From contig JAVXBD010000002.1 of NCBI GenBank assembly GCA_036660175.1, positions 5,833 through 69,832 of the forward strand: 64,000 nt of DNA. The letters are read 5' to 3'. Origin of the DNA: Christensenella sp036660175. GTDB lineage: Bacteria; Bacillota; Clostridia; Christensenellales; Christensenellaceae. The position numbers and the translations under genes were made by a program. Positions 27,312 to 36,356 of this stretch are shown here, in pieces (the first letter of the stretch is position 1; each line of letters begins with the position of its first letter). Below the pieces are notes generated by a model. It saw only the letters and a program-made list of their open reading frames with translations. It ran no database searches and was not told the origin of the DNA.

Positions 27312-27339
27312 ATTATACATGATTTTATGCAATTGTCAA
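27312..27339 (-). promoter_or_regulatory. Consensus sigma-A promoter for ylxM-ffh
   Basis: On the minus strand perfect TTGACA (27334-27339) and perfect TATAAT (27312-27317) are 16 bases apart. This is among the strongest predicted promoters in the window and the only one bracketed by repeats. It would drive ylxM-ffh-rpsP-khpA-rimM-trmD. Confidence 0.9.
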
Positions 27340-27367
27340 GATGTAAATAGTAAAACCTTTACACCAG
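27340..27367 (-). repeat. Palindrome copy 2 abutting the ylxM -35 box
   Basis: On the plus strand GATGTAAA and TTTACACC (within 27341-27366) form an inverted repeat with a 10-base spacer, the same layout as copy 1. About 24 of 30 positions are identical to copy 1. It touches the -35 hexamer directly and lies just after the ftsY stop. No T-run follows it on the minus strand, so it is better explained as a protein-binding site than a terminator. Confidence 0.75.
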
Positions 27368-27369
27368 TT

Positions 27370-28269
27370 TTATTCTATAATAGCCGTTGCAAATTCCAGT
27401 GCATCAAATAGCTGTAAGTCTTTAACACCCTCACCTACTCCAATAAAGCGTACGGGTACACCTGTCAAGTCTTTGACAGCACAAACAACACCGCCTTTTG
27501 CGGTTCCGTCTAATTTTGTCAGAACGATACCCGTCAGAGCAACACTTTCGTTAAACACTTCGGTTTGAGAAATTGCGTTTTGCCCAGTGGTTGCATCCAC
27601 CACCAAAAAAGTTTCTCTGTATGCCTCTGCATATTCTTTTTCAATTACACGATTGATTTTCTCCAGCTCATTCATTAGATTCTTTTTGTTATGCAATCTA
27701 CCTGCCGTATCAATAATCAATAAATCAGCATCGGCATGCTTTGCGGCATCAATGGCATCATATACCACCGCCGCAGGATCTGCTCCCTCAGCATATTTAA
27801 TGACTCTTGTATTCGTACGCTGTCCCCAAATTCCAAGCTGCTCTGCCGCCGCTGCTCGAAAGGTATCTGCCGCCGCCAAAATCACCTTTTTATTTTGCTC
27901 ATTATAATATGCTGCAAGCTTGCCGATTGCGGTTGTCTTCCCCACGCCATTCACACCCACAACAAGCATTACCGTCGGTTTTTTTATATCCAGTGCTGGG
28001 GCATTCATATAATCTGCCAAAATTCGTATTAAAACCTCTTTGATTTCTGCTGAATCAGTAATTTTATTTTCTTTTACTTGATCTCGCAGTGATTCAATAA
28101 TTTTATCAGTCGTTGCAACGCCAATATCAGATAAAATCAAAGCTTCTTCCAACTCTTCAAAAAAATCCTCATCAACTGTTCTAAAGTTTTTTATCACATT
28201 ATTTAGTTTTGAAGAAATATTTTCTCTTGTCTTGCTTACCCGTTCTTTTAATTTATCTAAAAATCCCAT
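27370..28269 (-). CDS. ftsY: Signal recognition particle receptor FtsY
   Basis: FtsY is the membrane-associated GTPase that receives the Ffh-ribosome complex. The 299-residue protein has the NG domain with GVNGVGKTT, DTAGRLHN and TKLDGTAKGG, and lacks the long acidic A domain of E. coli, as is normal for Firmicutes. It begins 9 bases after the smc stop and is the last gene of the T-box-led hisS unit. Confidence 0.97.
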   Translation of the reverse strand: MGFLDKLKERVSKTRENISSKLNNVIKNFRTVDEDFFEELEEALILSDIGVATTDKIIESLRDQVKENKITDSAEIKEVLIRILADYMNAPALDIKKPTVMLVVGVNGVGKTTAIGKLAAYYNEQNKKVILAAADTFRAAAAEQLGIWGQRTNTRVIKYAEGADPAAVVYDAIDAAKHADADLLIIDTAGRLHNKKNLMNELEKINRVIEKEYAEAYRETFLVVDATTGQNAISQTEVFNESVALTGIVLTKLDGTAKGGVVCAVKDLTGVPVRFIGVGEGVKDLQLFDALEFATAIIE

Positions 28270-28278
28270 AGATTCCTC

Positions 28279-31200
28279 CTAATTTAACTTAACCGATACA
28301 ATATCGGATACCCCTTTTTCCTGCATTGCAATCCCATATAGTGTATCACATATTGCCATAGACGGCTTTCTGTGCGTAATGAGAATAAACTGCAAATCTT
28401 CAGAAAGTTTTTTTAAATAATCTGAAAATCTGATAACATTTGCATCGTCAAGCGGCGCATCAATTTCATCCAATAAACAAATTGGTGACGGATTGATGTC
28501 AAGCATCGCAAACAGCAACGCAATGGCAGTTAGTGCCTTTTCTCCACCCGAAAGCAACGAAATATTTTGTAACTTTTTCCCTGGTGGTTCTGCAATGATT
28601 TCTACACCACATTCCATAATATCACCATCATCAAGCAATTCCAATTCTGCATGTCCTCCACCAAAAAGTTCTTTAAATACGTGCATAAAATTCTCGTTAA
28701 TTAATGCAAATTTTTCTTTAAAACTCTCTTTCATGCCTGACAACAAATTATCTATTACAATTTTTAAATCTTCCCCTGCCGACACCAAATCATCTCTTTG
28801 CAAAATCAGATTGTCATATCGCTCTTTAACACGTGCAAAATCTTCAATTGCATTGGGATTTACAGGTCCTAAATTTCTCATCTTCTCTCTGATTTCATCA
28901 ATTTCCTTCACAGAATTTTGATACGTAAACTCAGTCTTTAGTGCGAGCGCATTTGCATAGGTCAGCCCGTAGTCGTCCCACATCTTGTTCTGATGGCTTT
29001 CTTTGGTCATCTCCATTTTTTCTTTGGCTGCAATCATTTTGTATTTTTGCTCAATCAATTCGTTTTTATGTACCGAAAGTGATTCGGATTTTTGCTCTAC
29101 TTCGTCCAACTGTACATTTAAACGATCCTTAAATTCAAATTTTTCTTGCGACAACACTCCTGCATTTTTAATTGACTGCATAAGGTTGTCTAACTGCTGC
29201 TGAAGCTCCTTTTTTACTTCTGAAGCATTTTTTAATTCAGCTTGATGGCTTTGGTTTTGTCTTTCAAGTGTTTCTGAACTCTGAATTGCACTTTTAATTG
29301 AAATTCGTAAATGTTCCGCCTCATTGCTCAGCATATTCTTTTGATTATTCAACTCTGTTTGTTCAATTTCAAGTACAGACAGTGCATCTTTATACGCTGA
29401 TGTCTGTTGAGCAGTTTGTGTAATCTGTGCTTCTGCTTTTGCCAAATTCTCCAGTATCTGTTCGAATTCCGCAGTCTTATCCTGATTAAATGCTGAAATC
29501 TCTTCAATATTTTTCAAAATCAATTTTAAATCATTTTCACTGTCAAACAGCTGCTCTTGAAGCGCAATAAAACTTTCTTCTTTTTCGGTCAACATCTGCT
29601 TAACTGAAACCAACTTTTGATTTGTTTCAGCAGACTTAATTTCCTGCCCACGTAATTGCTCCATGATTTCTTGCTGCTGTTTTTTCGCTTGTTCCACGTC
29701 AACTGTAATTTTTTCTAATGCCGTCATTTCTTTCTTCAAAATCTCTTGATTTAAAAGAATATTCTCTTCTAATTCCTGCGTCATACGTTTTCGACTAAGA
29801 AGTCCTGTTTTTGTGTTTTTCAGACTTCCACCTGTAATCACACCGCCAGGTTTTATAAAATCGCCCTGCATAGTAACTACTCGAAAGCCATAGTCAACCT
29901 TTCGCATAAGCTGTATGGCACTGTCCATATCTGGTACAATAACGGTACGTGCAAGCAAAAAATCTACTGCTGGACGAATATGTTCTGCACAAATAATAGC
30001 TTCACTTGCAACACACATATCGCTTGTGAGCTGTGCTTTTTCTTCCTTTTGCAAATAACGTGTTTTTAGCGACTGTGTCGGCAAAAAGGTAACTCTTCCC
30101 AAGTTGTTTTTACGTAAATGATCGATGATTTGCTTGGCATCTGCATCAGTATTCACCACAACATTTTGTAGTGCGTTTCCAAGAATCACTTCGATTGGAA
30201 GCTCGTATTTTTTTGGTACATCCACTACTTCTGCCAATACTCCTTGGATTCTATCTGCAATCTCACGATTATTTTTGGCACTCTTAAAAAGTGATTTTAC
30301 GCTGTCAAAATAGCCGTCCAATTCTTCACGCATATCGCTTAGCAAACGAAACCGTGACCCATCTTCATTCAATTTTCTTGTAATACCTGCAACTATCGCT
30401 GTTTTATCTTGTTTTTGAGTATGGAATACTGATAAATTGCTTGTGATTCCATTCAATTTTTGACGCAATGCTACACCATCATCAACATAATCTTGCAACT
30501 CTTTTTGCGTTTCATCTACTTTATTTTTAAGTACTTGTGTATCTTCCTGATGCTTTTCAATCAAGTTCTGTGCATTCTCTTGTTTTTCTAAAATCATATC
30601 ACGCTTCAGCTGGTTTTCGTTCAGTTCTATATTCTGCGTTTGAAGCTCTACTCGTCTGTTTTCAACTTCTCTTTTGAGTTCCTCAACACTTGATGCAAAT
30701 CCGTCTGATTCTCCTGTAATATTTTCCACTGTCTTGCGCAATTCCAAAATTAAAGCATATTTTTCGTCGATTTTTGTATTTACATCAGTAATTCTTTTAT
30801 TTATATCATCAACCTTTTTTGTGTTTTCTTCAATAGATTTGTTAAATCCTACGCTTTTTTGCTCGTTTTCATAGAAAGAGTTTTGATAATTTTTGGATTT
30901 TTCTTCCACAAGATTTATCGAACCCTTTAAACGTTCCTGCTCGCTGGCATATTCGCCTAATGTTACGTTATATTTTTCAATTTCTTCATGAATGGTATTT
31001 AACTGTTTTTTAATTTCGGATACACGCAAGACATTTTGACTGATAAGTTCACTCGTGTCATGGTATTCCTGCTCATTCTCAATAATCTGCTCATTAAATT
31101 TTGCCAACCGTTCGTCAATCTTTTCATATTGATATAAAAACAGGTTCACTTCAAGGTCTTTTAGTCTATCACGCATAGAAAGATAGTCACGTGCCTCGTT

Positions 31201-31827
31201 CATTTGCATCTCAAGAGGTGTCACTTGTGCTTCAAGCTCTGCAATAATATCGTCAATACGAGTAATGTTATCTTGTGTTTTTAAAAGATTACGTTCCGCT
31301 TCTTCTTTGCGAACACGGTATTTCATAATGCCTGCGGCTTCTTCAAAAACCTTACGGCGCTGTACAGCTTTGCTGTTTAGAATCTCATCAATTTTGCCTT
31401 GTCCAATGATGGAATATCCCTCTTTGCCGATTCCAGTATCACGAAAAAGCTCAAGAATATCTTTTAATCTGCAATTTGTATTGTTGATAGAAAAATCACT
31501 CTCTCCAGAACGATACATTTTTCTCTTGATAGAAATCTCGGCATATTCTGACTTGATACGCATATCTGTATTATCAAAAACAAGTGCAACCTCGCAATAA
31601 CCTTTTTTGCTGCGTGTTTGTGTACCATTAAAAATTACGTCCTGCATACTTGTTCCACGCAGATTCTTACTGCTTTGCTCGCCTAATACCCAACGCATCG
31701 CATCAGCAATGTTGCTCTTACCGCTGCCGTTTGGGCCAACAACACCAGTAATGCCTTTGTTAATGATGATTTCTTTCTTATTACAGAATGATTTAAAACC
31801 GTTTAATTCAATTCTTTTTAAAAACAA
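28279..31827 (-). CDS. smc: Chromosome segregation ATPase SMC
   Basis: SMC, with ScpA and ScpB, loops and segregates chromosomes. The 1182-residue protein has Walker A GPNGSGKSN (about 32), long coiled coils, a hinge (about 510-660) and C-terminal LLSGGEKALTAIALLFAM with Walker B LLDEIDAPLDD. The start is TTG (31827), giving the typical MFLKRIELNGFKSF; the ribosome site (GCGAG) is weak. The upstream in-frame codons run without interruption back to the rseC stop. No scpAB or rnc is nearby. Confidence 0.97.
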   Translation of the reverse strand: MFLKRIELNGFKSFCNKKEIIINKGITGVVGPNGSGKSNIADAMRWVLGEQSSKNLRGTSMQDVIFNGTQTRSKKGYCEVALVFDNTDMRIKSEYAEISIKRKMYRSGESDFSINNTNCRLKDILELFRDTGIGKEGYSIIGQGKIDEILNSKAVQRRKVFEEAAGIMKYRVRKEEAERNLLKTQDNITRIDDIIAELEAQVTPLEMQMNEARDYLSMRDRLKDLEVNLFLYQYEKIDERLAKFNEQIIENEQEYHDTSELISQNVLRVSEIKKQLNTIHEEIEKYNVTLGEYASEQERLKGSINLVEEKSKNYQNSFYENEQKSVGFNKSIEENTKKVDDINKRITDVNTKIDEKYALILELRKTVENITGESDGFASSVEELKREVENRRVELQTQNIELNENQLKRDMILEKQENAQNLIEKHQEDTQVLKNKVDETQKELQDYVDDGVALRQKLNGITSNLSVFHTQKQDKTAIVAGITRKLNEDGSRFRLLSDMREELDGYFDSVKSLFKSAKNNREIADRIQGVLAEVVDVPKKYELPIEVILGNALQNVVVNTDADAKQIIDHLRKNNLGRVTFLPTQSLKTRYLQKEEKAQLTSDMCVASEAIICAEHIRPAVDFLLARTVIVPDMDSAIQLMRKVDYGFRVVTMQGDFIKPGGVITGGSLKNTKTGLLSRKRMTQELEENILLNQEILKKEMTALEKITVDVEQAKKQQQEIMEQLRGQEIKSAETNQKLVSVKQMLTEKEESFIALQEQLFDSENDLKLILKNIEEISAFNQDKTAEFEQILENLAKAEAQITQTAQQTSAYKDALSVLEIEQTELNNQKNMLSNEAEHLRISIKSAIQSSETLERQNQSHQAELKNASEVKKELQQQLDNLMQSIKNAGVLSQEKFEFKDRLNVQLDEVEQKSESLSVHKNELIEQKYKMIAAKEKMEMTKESHQNKMWDDYGLTYANALALKTEFTYQNSVKEIDEIREKMRNLGPVNPNAIEDFARVKERYDNLILQRDDLVSAGEDLKIVIDNLLSGMKESFKEKFALINENFMHVFKELFGGGHAELELLDDGDIMECGVEIIAEPPGKKLQNISLLSGGEKALTAIALLFAMLDINPSPICLLDEIDAPLDDANVIRFSDYLKKLSEDLQFILITHRKPSMAICDTLYGIAMQEKGVSDIVSVKLN

Positions 31828-31854
31828 AATAGTTTTCTCGCTTTCTGAAATAAT

Positions 31855-32274
31855 TTAATCAATAATTTTCATCATGGTATACACATTTGCAAATTTCTTT
31901 TTAAAAAATGGATTTAAGAGTTTTAAAACCAAAAAAGCAATCGCTGCAAAAACAATTCCTAGTATTGCCGCAAATACATCTTTGACAGGAAAAACAGTCT
32001 GTGGAATGACATACCCCAACCACACACCAGCAAACATCATAATCAGCGGAAAAATATACGCAATCGCTGACGAAGATAACGCATTCTTTGCGGTAAATTC
32101 TACTTCAACTTTATCGTCAATCTTTGCATGAAGCTTATTTTGCATGGTTACTGTGATATTATTATTGGCTGCAAGCATACCACACGCACCGCATTTTGCA
32201 CATGCCGATGTCCGCAAAAACAATACATAAGCGGTATCACCCTCGATTTTCGTTATTGTTCCGCACTCTTTCAT
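31855..32274 (-). CDS. RseC/MucC-type SoxR-reducing system protein
   Basis: The 139-residue protein has an N-terminal beta domain with the Cys cluster CAKCGAC (about residues 25-31) and two transmembrane segments (about 68-88 and 95-117). This matches the RseC/MucC family, linked to Rnf-like electron transport and SoxR reduction. No rnf genes are present in the window. It overlaps tcdA by 4 bases. Function in this organism is inferred. Confidence 0.85.
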   Translation of the reverse strand: MKECGTITKIEGDTAYVLFLRTSACAKCGACGMLAANNNITVTMQNKLHAKIDDKVEVEFTAKNALSSSAIAYIFPLIMMFAGVWLGYVIPQTVFPVKDVFAAILGIVFAAIAFLVLKLLNPFFKKKFANVYTMMKIID

Positions 32275-32969
32275 TCATCAATACCTGCAAGTTCCCTAAT
32301 CACTATCCCAGAGAGAATCAATCCGCATACCGATGGTACAAAAGCAATACTTGCAGGGACGCATTTTTGATCATCCGCACAGCTGCTCTTCCTTGGCTGT
32401 TCGACTGAGCATACAACCTTTAAGTCCTCAATACCATATGCACGTAATTGTTTACGCAAAATTTTTGCAATCGGATCATAGTTTGTTGCATAAATATCCA
32501 TCACTTCAAATTTTTCAGGATATAACTTATTGCCTGCTCCCATGGACGAAACTATTTTTATGTTTCTATTCTTACATTCACAAATCAACATAACCTTTGA
32601 TTTGATACTGTCAATTGCGTCCACCACATAATCTATTTTATTTGCAAAAATCTCTTCAGATGTCAGTGCATCATAAAAAAGCTCATAAGTAATCACTTTC
32701 GTTTCTGGATTGATGTCTTTGATACGATTGTGCATCACTCTTGTTTTATGCGTACCAATTGTGGACTCAAGCGCAACAAGCTGTCGATTGATATTTGAGC
32801 TTTTCACCACATCATCATCAACCAATAGTATAGTCCCTACCCCACTTCGTGCAAGCGACTCTGCCGCATAAGAACCAACGCCGCCTACACCAAATACTGC
32901 AACTACAGCATTTTTTAGGTTGCTGACCGCTTCCTCGCCAATCAATGCGACTGTTCTTGAATCATCCAT
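32271..32969 (-). CDS. tcdA: tRNA threonylcarbamoyladenosine dehydratase TcdA
   Basis: TcdA is an E1-like enzyme that cyclises t6A37 to ct6A in ANN-decoding tRNAs. The 232-residue protein has GVGGVGSYAAESLARSG for ATP binding, VDDDVVKSSNINRQ, and the later Cys-containing segment around KVVCSVE. It overlaps aspS by 1 base and rseC by 4, so it belongs to the hisS operon, next to two tRNA synthetases. Confidence 0.93.
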   Translation of the reverse strand: MDDSRTVALIGEEAVSNLKNAVVAVFGVGGVGSYAAESLARSGVGTILLVDDDVVKSSNINRQLVALESTIGTHKTRVMHNRIKDINPETKVITYELFYDALTSEEIFANKIDYVVDAIDSIKSKVMLICECKNRNIKIVSSMGAGNKLYPEKFEVMDIYATNYDPIAKILRKQLRAYGIEDLKVVCSVEQPRKSSCADDQKCVPASIAFVPSVCGLILSGIVIRELAGIDE

Positions 32970-34750
32970 TATTCGTCAATCTTTATATGTAATTCACGCA
33001 ATTGCTTTTTGTCTACACATGATGGTGCCTGTGTCATCAAGCAAGACGCATTTTGCACTTTCGGAAAAGCAATTACATCTCTGATGGAAGATGAACCCGT
33101 CAGCAGCATCGCCAAACGATCAAGCCCATATGCAAGTCCGCCATGCGGAGGCGTTCCATACTTAAATGCTTCCAGCAAAAATCCGAATCTCTCCCATGCT
33201 TCTTCTTTTGTGAAGCCAAGTGCCTCAAACATTTGCTCCTGAAGCTCTGAATTATGTATTCTAATACTTCCGCCACCGATTTCATTTCCGTTTAAGACAA
33301 TATCATATGCCTTTGCACGTGCATTTTGCGGATCAGACTTCACCTTGTCAATATCTTCATCCATTGGCGATGTAAATGGGTGATGCACCGCTACATATCT
33401 TTTTTCCTCTTCGCTGTATTCAAACAACGGGAACTCCGTAACCCATAATAAATCATAGGTATTTGGCTGAATCAGATTTAGTTTTTCTGCTAATTTTAGA
33501 CGCAACGCACCCAACGAATCAAACACTACTGTGTTTTTATCTCCAACAAAAAATAAAATATCTCCTATTTGTCCATCCATTCTGCTCATGATTGCGTCAA
33601 TTTCATCTTGTGTCATAAACTTTGTAATGGGCGAATTTAAACCATCCTCACGAATTGTAATCCATGCCATTCCCTTTGCGCCATAAATTTTTACATAATC
33701 AACCAACGCATCAATCTCACGTCTTGCAAAAAGATTCGCACAACCCTTTGCGTTTATCGCACGTACGCTTCCGCCGCTCTTTACAACAGAGCTAAATACT
33801 TTAAAATCTGAATTTTCCACAATATCGCTTATGTTTTTTAGTTCCAAATCAAACCGTGTATCAGGTTTGTCACTGCCATAACGCTCCATTGCCTCTTTAT
33901 ACGTCAGACGCTTTAAGGGCAGTTTCACATCAATATCCATCACTTCATGAAACATTGTTTTTAAAAGCTGTTCATGGATACCAATGACATCATCAACCTC
34001 CACAAAAGACATTTCCGTATCAATTTGAGTAAACTCCGGCTGTCTGTCTGCACGCAAATCTTCATCTCTAAAACACTTTACTATCTGGAAATACCGATCA
34101 TAGCCCGATACCATCAAGATTTGTTTAAAAAGCTGGGGAGACTGCGGCAGTGCATAAAACGAGCCATCATGAATACGTGAAGGAACAAGATAATCCCTTG
34201 CCCCTTCTGGTGTGCTTTTTGTAAGCATTGGAGTTTCAATATCCAAAAAACCGTTATCGCTTAAAAATTTTCTTGTGGAGTTTGCAATTTTATTTCTGAG
34301 CATCAAATTTTTTTGCATTTCAGGTCTTCTAAGATCCAAATATCTATATTTTAGCCGCAGTTCTTCCCGAACTTTTGCACCATCTGCAATGTCAAACGGA
34401 GGAGTTTCTGCCTTACTCAATATTTTCAAATCTGTTACTTTTACTTCAATGAGTCCTGTTGGAATCTTCGCATTTATGGTATCTTCCGAACGCTCTACAA
34501 TGCTTCCTTTTACTGCAAGTACGAATTCACTTCTGATACTTCCTGCATCTTCAAAATCGCCATGAAAGGTTGATTCATTAAACACAACCTGCATAATGCC
34601 TGATCTATCACGCAAATCGACAAATATAAGTGCACCCAAATCACGTCGTGTATCCGCCCAGCCCATCAGTGTAACTTCCTTACCTATATCTTCTTTTGTA
34701 AACTCAGCACAAAGTGCCGTTCTTTTCCAGTTTCCTAAAAATTCTCCCAT
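32969..34750 (-). CDS. aspS: Aspartyl-tRNA synthetase
   Basis: AspS is a class II synthetase charging tRNA-Asp, and possibly tRNA-Asn if non-discriminating. The 593-residue bacterial-type protein has the N-terminal OB fold, motif 2 with CFRDEDLRADRQPEFTQ, the inserted GAD domain (about 290-410) and motif 3 GGLAYGLDRLAM. It starts 12 bases after hisS. Whether it also charges tRNA-Asn depends on whether AsnRS exists elsewhere. Confidence 0.97.
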   Translation of the reverse strand: MGEFLGNWKRTALCAEFTKEDIGKEVTLMGWADTRRDLGALIFVDLRDRSGIMQVVFNESTFHGDFEDAGSIRSEFVLAVKGSIVERSEDTINAKIPTGLIEVKVTDLKILSKAETPPFDIADGAKVREELRLKYRYLDLRRPEMQKNLMLRNKIANSTRKFLSDNGFLDIETPMLTKSTPEGARDYLVPSRIHDGSFYALPQSPQLFKQILMVSGYDRYFQIVKCFRDEDLRADRQPEFTQIDTEMSFVEVDDVIGIHEQLLKTMFHEVMDIDVKLPLKRLTYKEAMERYGSDKPDTRFDLELKNISDIVENSDFKVFSSVVKSGGSVRAINAKGCANLFARREIDALVDYVKIYGAKGMAWITIREDGLNSPITKFMTQDEIDAIMSRMDGQIGDILFFVGDKNTVVFDSLGALRLKLAEKLNLIQPNTYDLLWVTEFPLFEYSEEEKRYVAVHHPFTSPMDEDIDKVKSDPQNARAKAYDIVLNGNEIGGGSIRIHNSELQEQMFEALGFTKEEAWERFGFLLEAFKYGTPPHGGLAYGLDRLAMLLTGSSSIRDVIAFPKVQNASCLMTQAPSCVDKKQLRELHIKIDE

Positions 34751-34762
34751 TTTTTGTATCTC

Positions 34763-36013
34763 CTATATTAAATTTAATAATTCATTACGGCTAACAATCT
34801 GTTCCGTACCGTCGTGCATATCTTTTACGACGTATGTGCCATTTGCAATCTCGTCCTCACCAATAACAATCACTTTTTTTGCTCCTATTTTATCAGCGTA
34901 TTTAAACTGTGCCTTTACACCACGATTGCAGTGATCCATATCTGCTTTTATGCCCTTATTTCTTAAATCTTGCATCAATTTTACAGCAATCAATCTTGCC
35001 TGCTCACCACGTGTACAGATGTATATATCTGTGATGGACGGTTTAGGAATTTCAATTTTTTCGTTTTCCATCACAAGCAGTAATCGCTCAATGCCCATGC
35101 CAAAGCCAATTCCCGCCATATCCGAACCGCCAATTTGCTTGATCAGCTTATCATATCTTCCACCGCCACAAACTGTTCCTTGTGCGCCAATGCTATCCGA
35201 TATAATCTCAAATACCGTCTTTGTATAATAATCAAGCCCACGTACAATCAAAGGATTGATGCTGTATGCTATATCCATTGCAGAAAGATACTGCTTTAGC
35301 TGTTCAAAATGGTCGCTGCATTCTCCGCACAGATGTTCAATCATCATGGGGGCATTTTTTACAATGCTCTGGCATTTTTCTTCTTTACAATCCAAAATGC
35401 GCAACGGATTTTTTTCAAAACGGTCATTGCACGTTTCACAAAGATTGTTCAAATTATCACGCAGATAATCTTTTAAAAGCTCGTTATACTGTGGTCTGCA
35501 TTTATCACAGCCAATACTGTTGATGTTTAGCTTTAACTGCTTTAGCCCAACCGTACGAAAAAGCTTTAACGCCATACTAATAACTTCGGCATCAATGCTT
35601 GCATCTTCTGCGCCAAAGACTTCCAAACCAAACTGATGATGCTCCCTCAGTCTGCCTGATTGTGGACGCTCGTATCTGAACACTGGTGTTGATAAATAAA
35701 ACATTTTTGTCGGCTGCGCCTGCGATGCAAGACCGCCTTCAATAAACGCACGAACAACCCCTGCTGTGCCCTCTGGTTTTAAAGACAACGATCTGCCGCC
35801 TTTATCTTCAAATGTGTACATTTCTTTTTGTACAATATCGGTTGTATCTCCTACACCACGCAAAAAAAGCTCTGTGTGTTCAAAAACAGGTGTGCGGATT
35901 TCTCGGTATCCTGCAACGAAAGCAATCTCTCTTGCAATACTTTCAACATACTGCCACTTGTAACTGTCCTGCGGCAAAACGTCCTTTGTGCCTTTCGGTG
36001 CTTTTACTGCCAA
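34763..36013 (-). CDS. hisS: Histidyl-tRNA synthetase
   Basis: HisS is a class II synthetase. The 416-residue protein starts MAVKAPKGTKDVLPQDSYKW when read from the TTG at 36013, which has GGGGAGGG 7-8 bases upstream; an in-frame ATG 14 codons earlier would lie in the T-box terminator. HisA motif RGLDYYTKTVFE and several paired Cys (CDKC, CETC, CGEC) typical of Firmicutes are present. The gene is controlled by the T-box immediately upstream. Confidence 0.97.
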   Translation of the reverse strand: MAVKAPKGTKDVLPQDSYKWQYVESIAREIAFVAGYREIRTPVFEHTELFLRGVGDTTDIVQKEMYTFEDKGGRSLSLKPEGTAGVVRAFIEGGLASQAQPTKMFYLSTPVFRYERPQSGRLREHHQFGLEVFGAEDASIDAEVISMALKLFRTVGLKQLKLNINSIGCDKCRPQYNELLKDYLRDNLNNLCETCNDRFEKNPLRILDCKEEKCQSIVKNAPMMIEHLCGECSDHFEQLKQYLSAMDIAYSINPLIVRGLDYYTKTVFEIISDSIGAQGTVCGGGRYDKLIKQIGGSDMAGIGFGMGIERLLLVMENEKIEIPKPSITDIYICTRGEQARLIAVKLMQDLRNKGIKADMDHCNRGVKAQFKYADKIGAKKVIVIGEDEIANGTYVVKDMHDGTEQIVSRNELLNLI

Positions 36014-36045
36014 CTTTATGCCCTCCCCAAAAAATATCTGTATAC

Positions 36046-36300
36046 AAAAAACCACGCCCTCTAAAAAATAGGGACGAGGTCAAACAAACCCGTGGTACCA
36101 CCCAAATTGAGAAAAAACAATTTCTCCACTCAAACTCTTTAACGCAGAGTTTACGCTCAAAACTACTCACAGTCATGCTTTGGCATTGAGGGCTTCATGG
36201 TGTTTTTGGGAACATCTTAAACGTACGGTCGCTTTCAGCCACGTCAACCGCTCTCTTAGACGCAAGTCATGTACTTACTCGTCCATTTCACAGCCTTTAC
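36046..36300 (-). promoter_or_regulatory. T-box riboswitch, His specificity
   Basis: On the minus strand the leader shows GGACGAGTA at the base of stem I, the AGAGAG bulge region, a CAC histidine codon at 36202-36200 placed as the specifier, the T-box TGGGTGGTACCACGGG (36104-36089), and a GC-rich terminator stem ending in TTTTTT (36051-36046). Uncharged tRNA-His should favour the antiterminator and raise expression of hisS and downstream genes. The bulge reads UGGU. Elements, order and distance fit well. Confidence 0.93.
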
Positions 36301-36306
36301 TATCTT

Positions 36307-36335
36307 ATTATAACCGCCATTTCTGCTCATGTCAA
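36307..36335 (-). promoter_or_regulatory. Consensus sigma-A promoter for the hisS operon
   Basis: On the minus strand TTGACA (36330-36335) and TATAAT (36307-36312) both match consensus fully, with an ideal 17-base spacer. The expected start near 36300 gives a leader that begins just before T-box stem I. It is located in the 343-base gap between hemZ and hisS, otherwise filled by the T-box. Confidence 0.92.
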
Positions 36336-36356
36336 CAACACAAAAACGCATGATTA

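Noticed and set aside
27277..27367. Two repeats 60 bp apart considered as a CRISPR remnant
   Set aside because: Only two imperfect, palindromic copies, with a perfect promoter between them in place of a spacer, and no cas genes.
31825..31857. rseC and smc as one gene interrupted by a stop codon
   Set aside because: They share a frame across a TAA, but both are complete, unrelated families; SMC begins normally at the TTG start.
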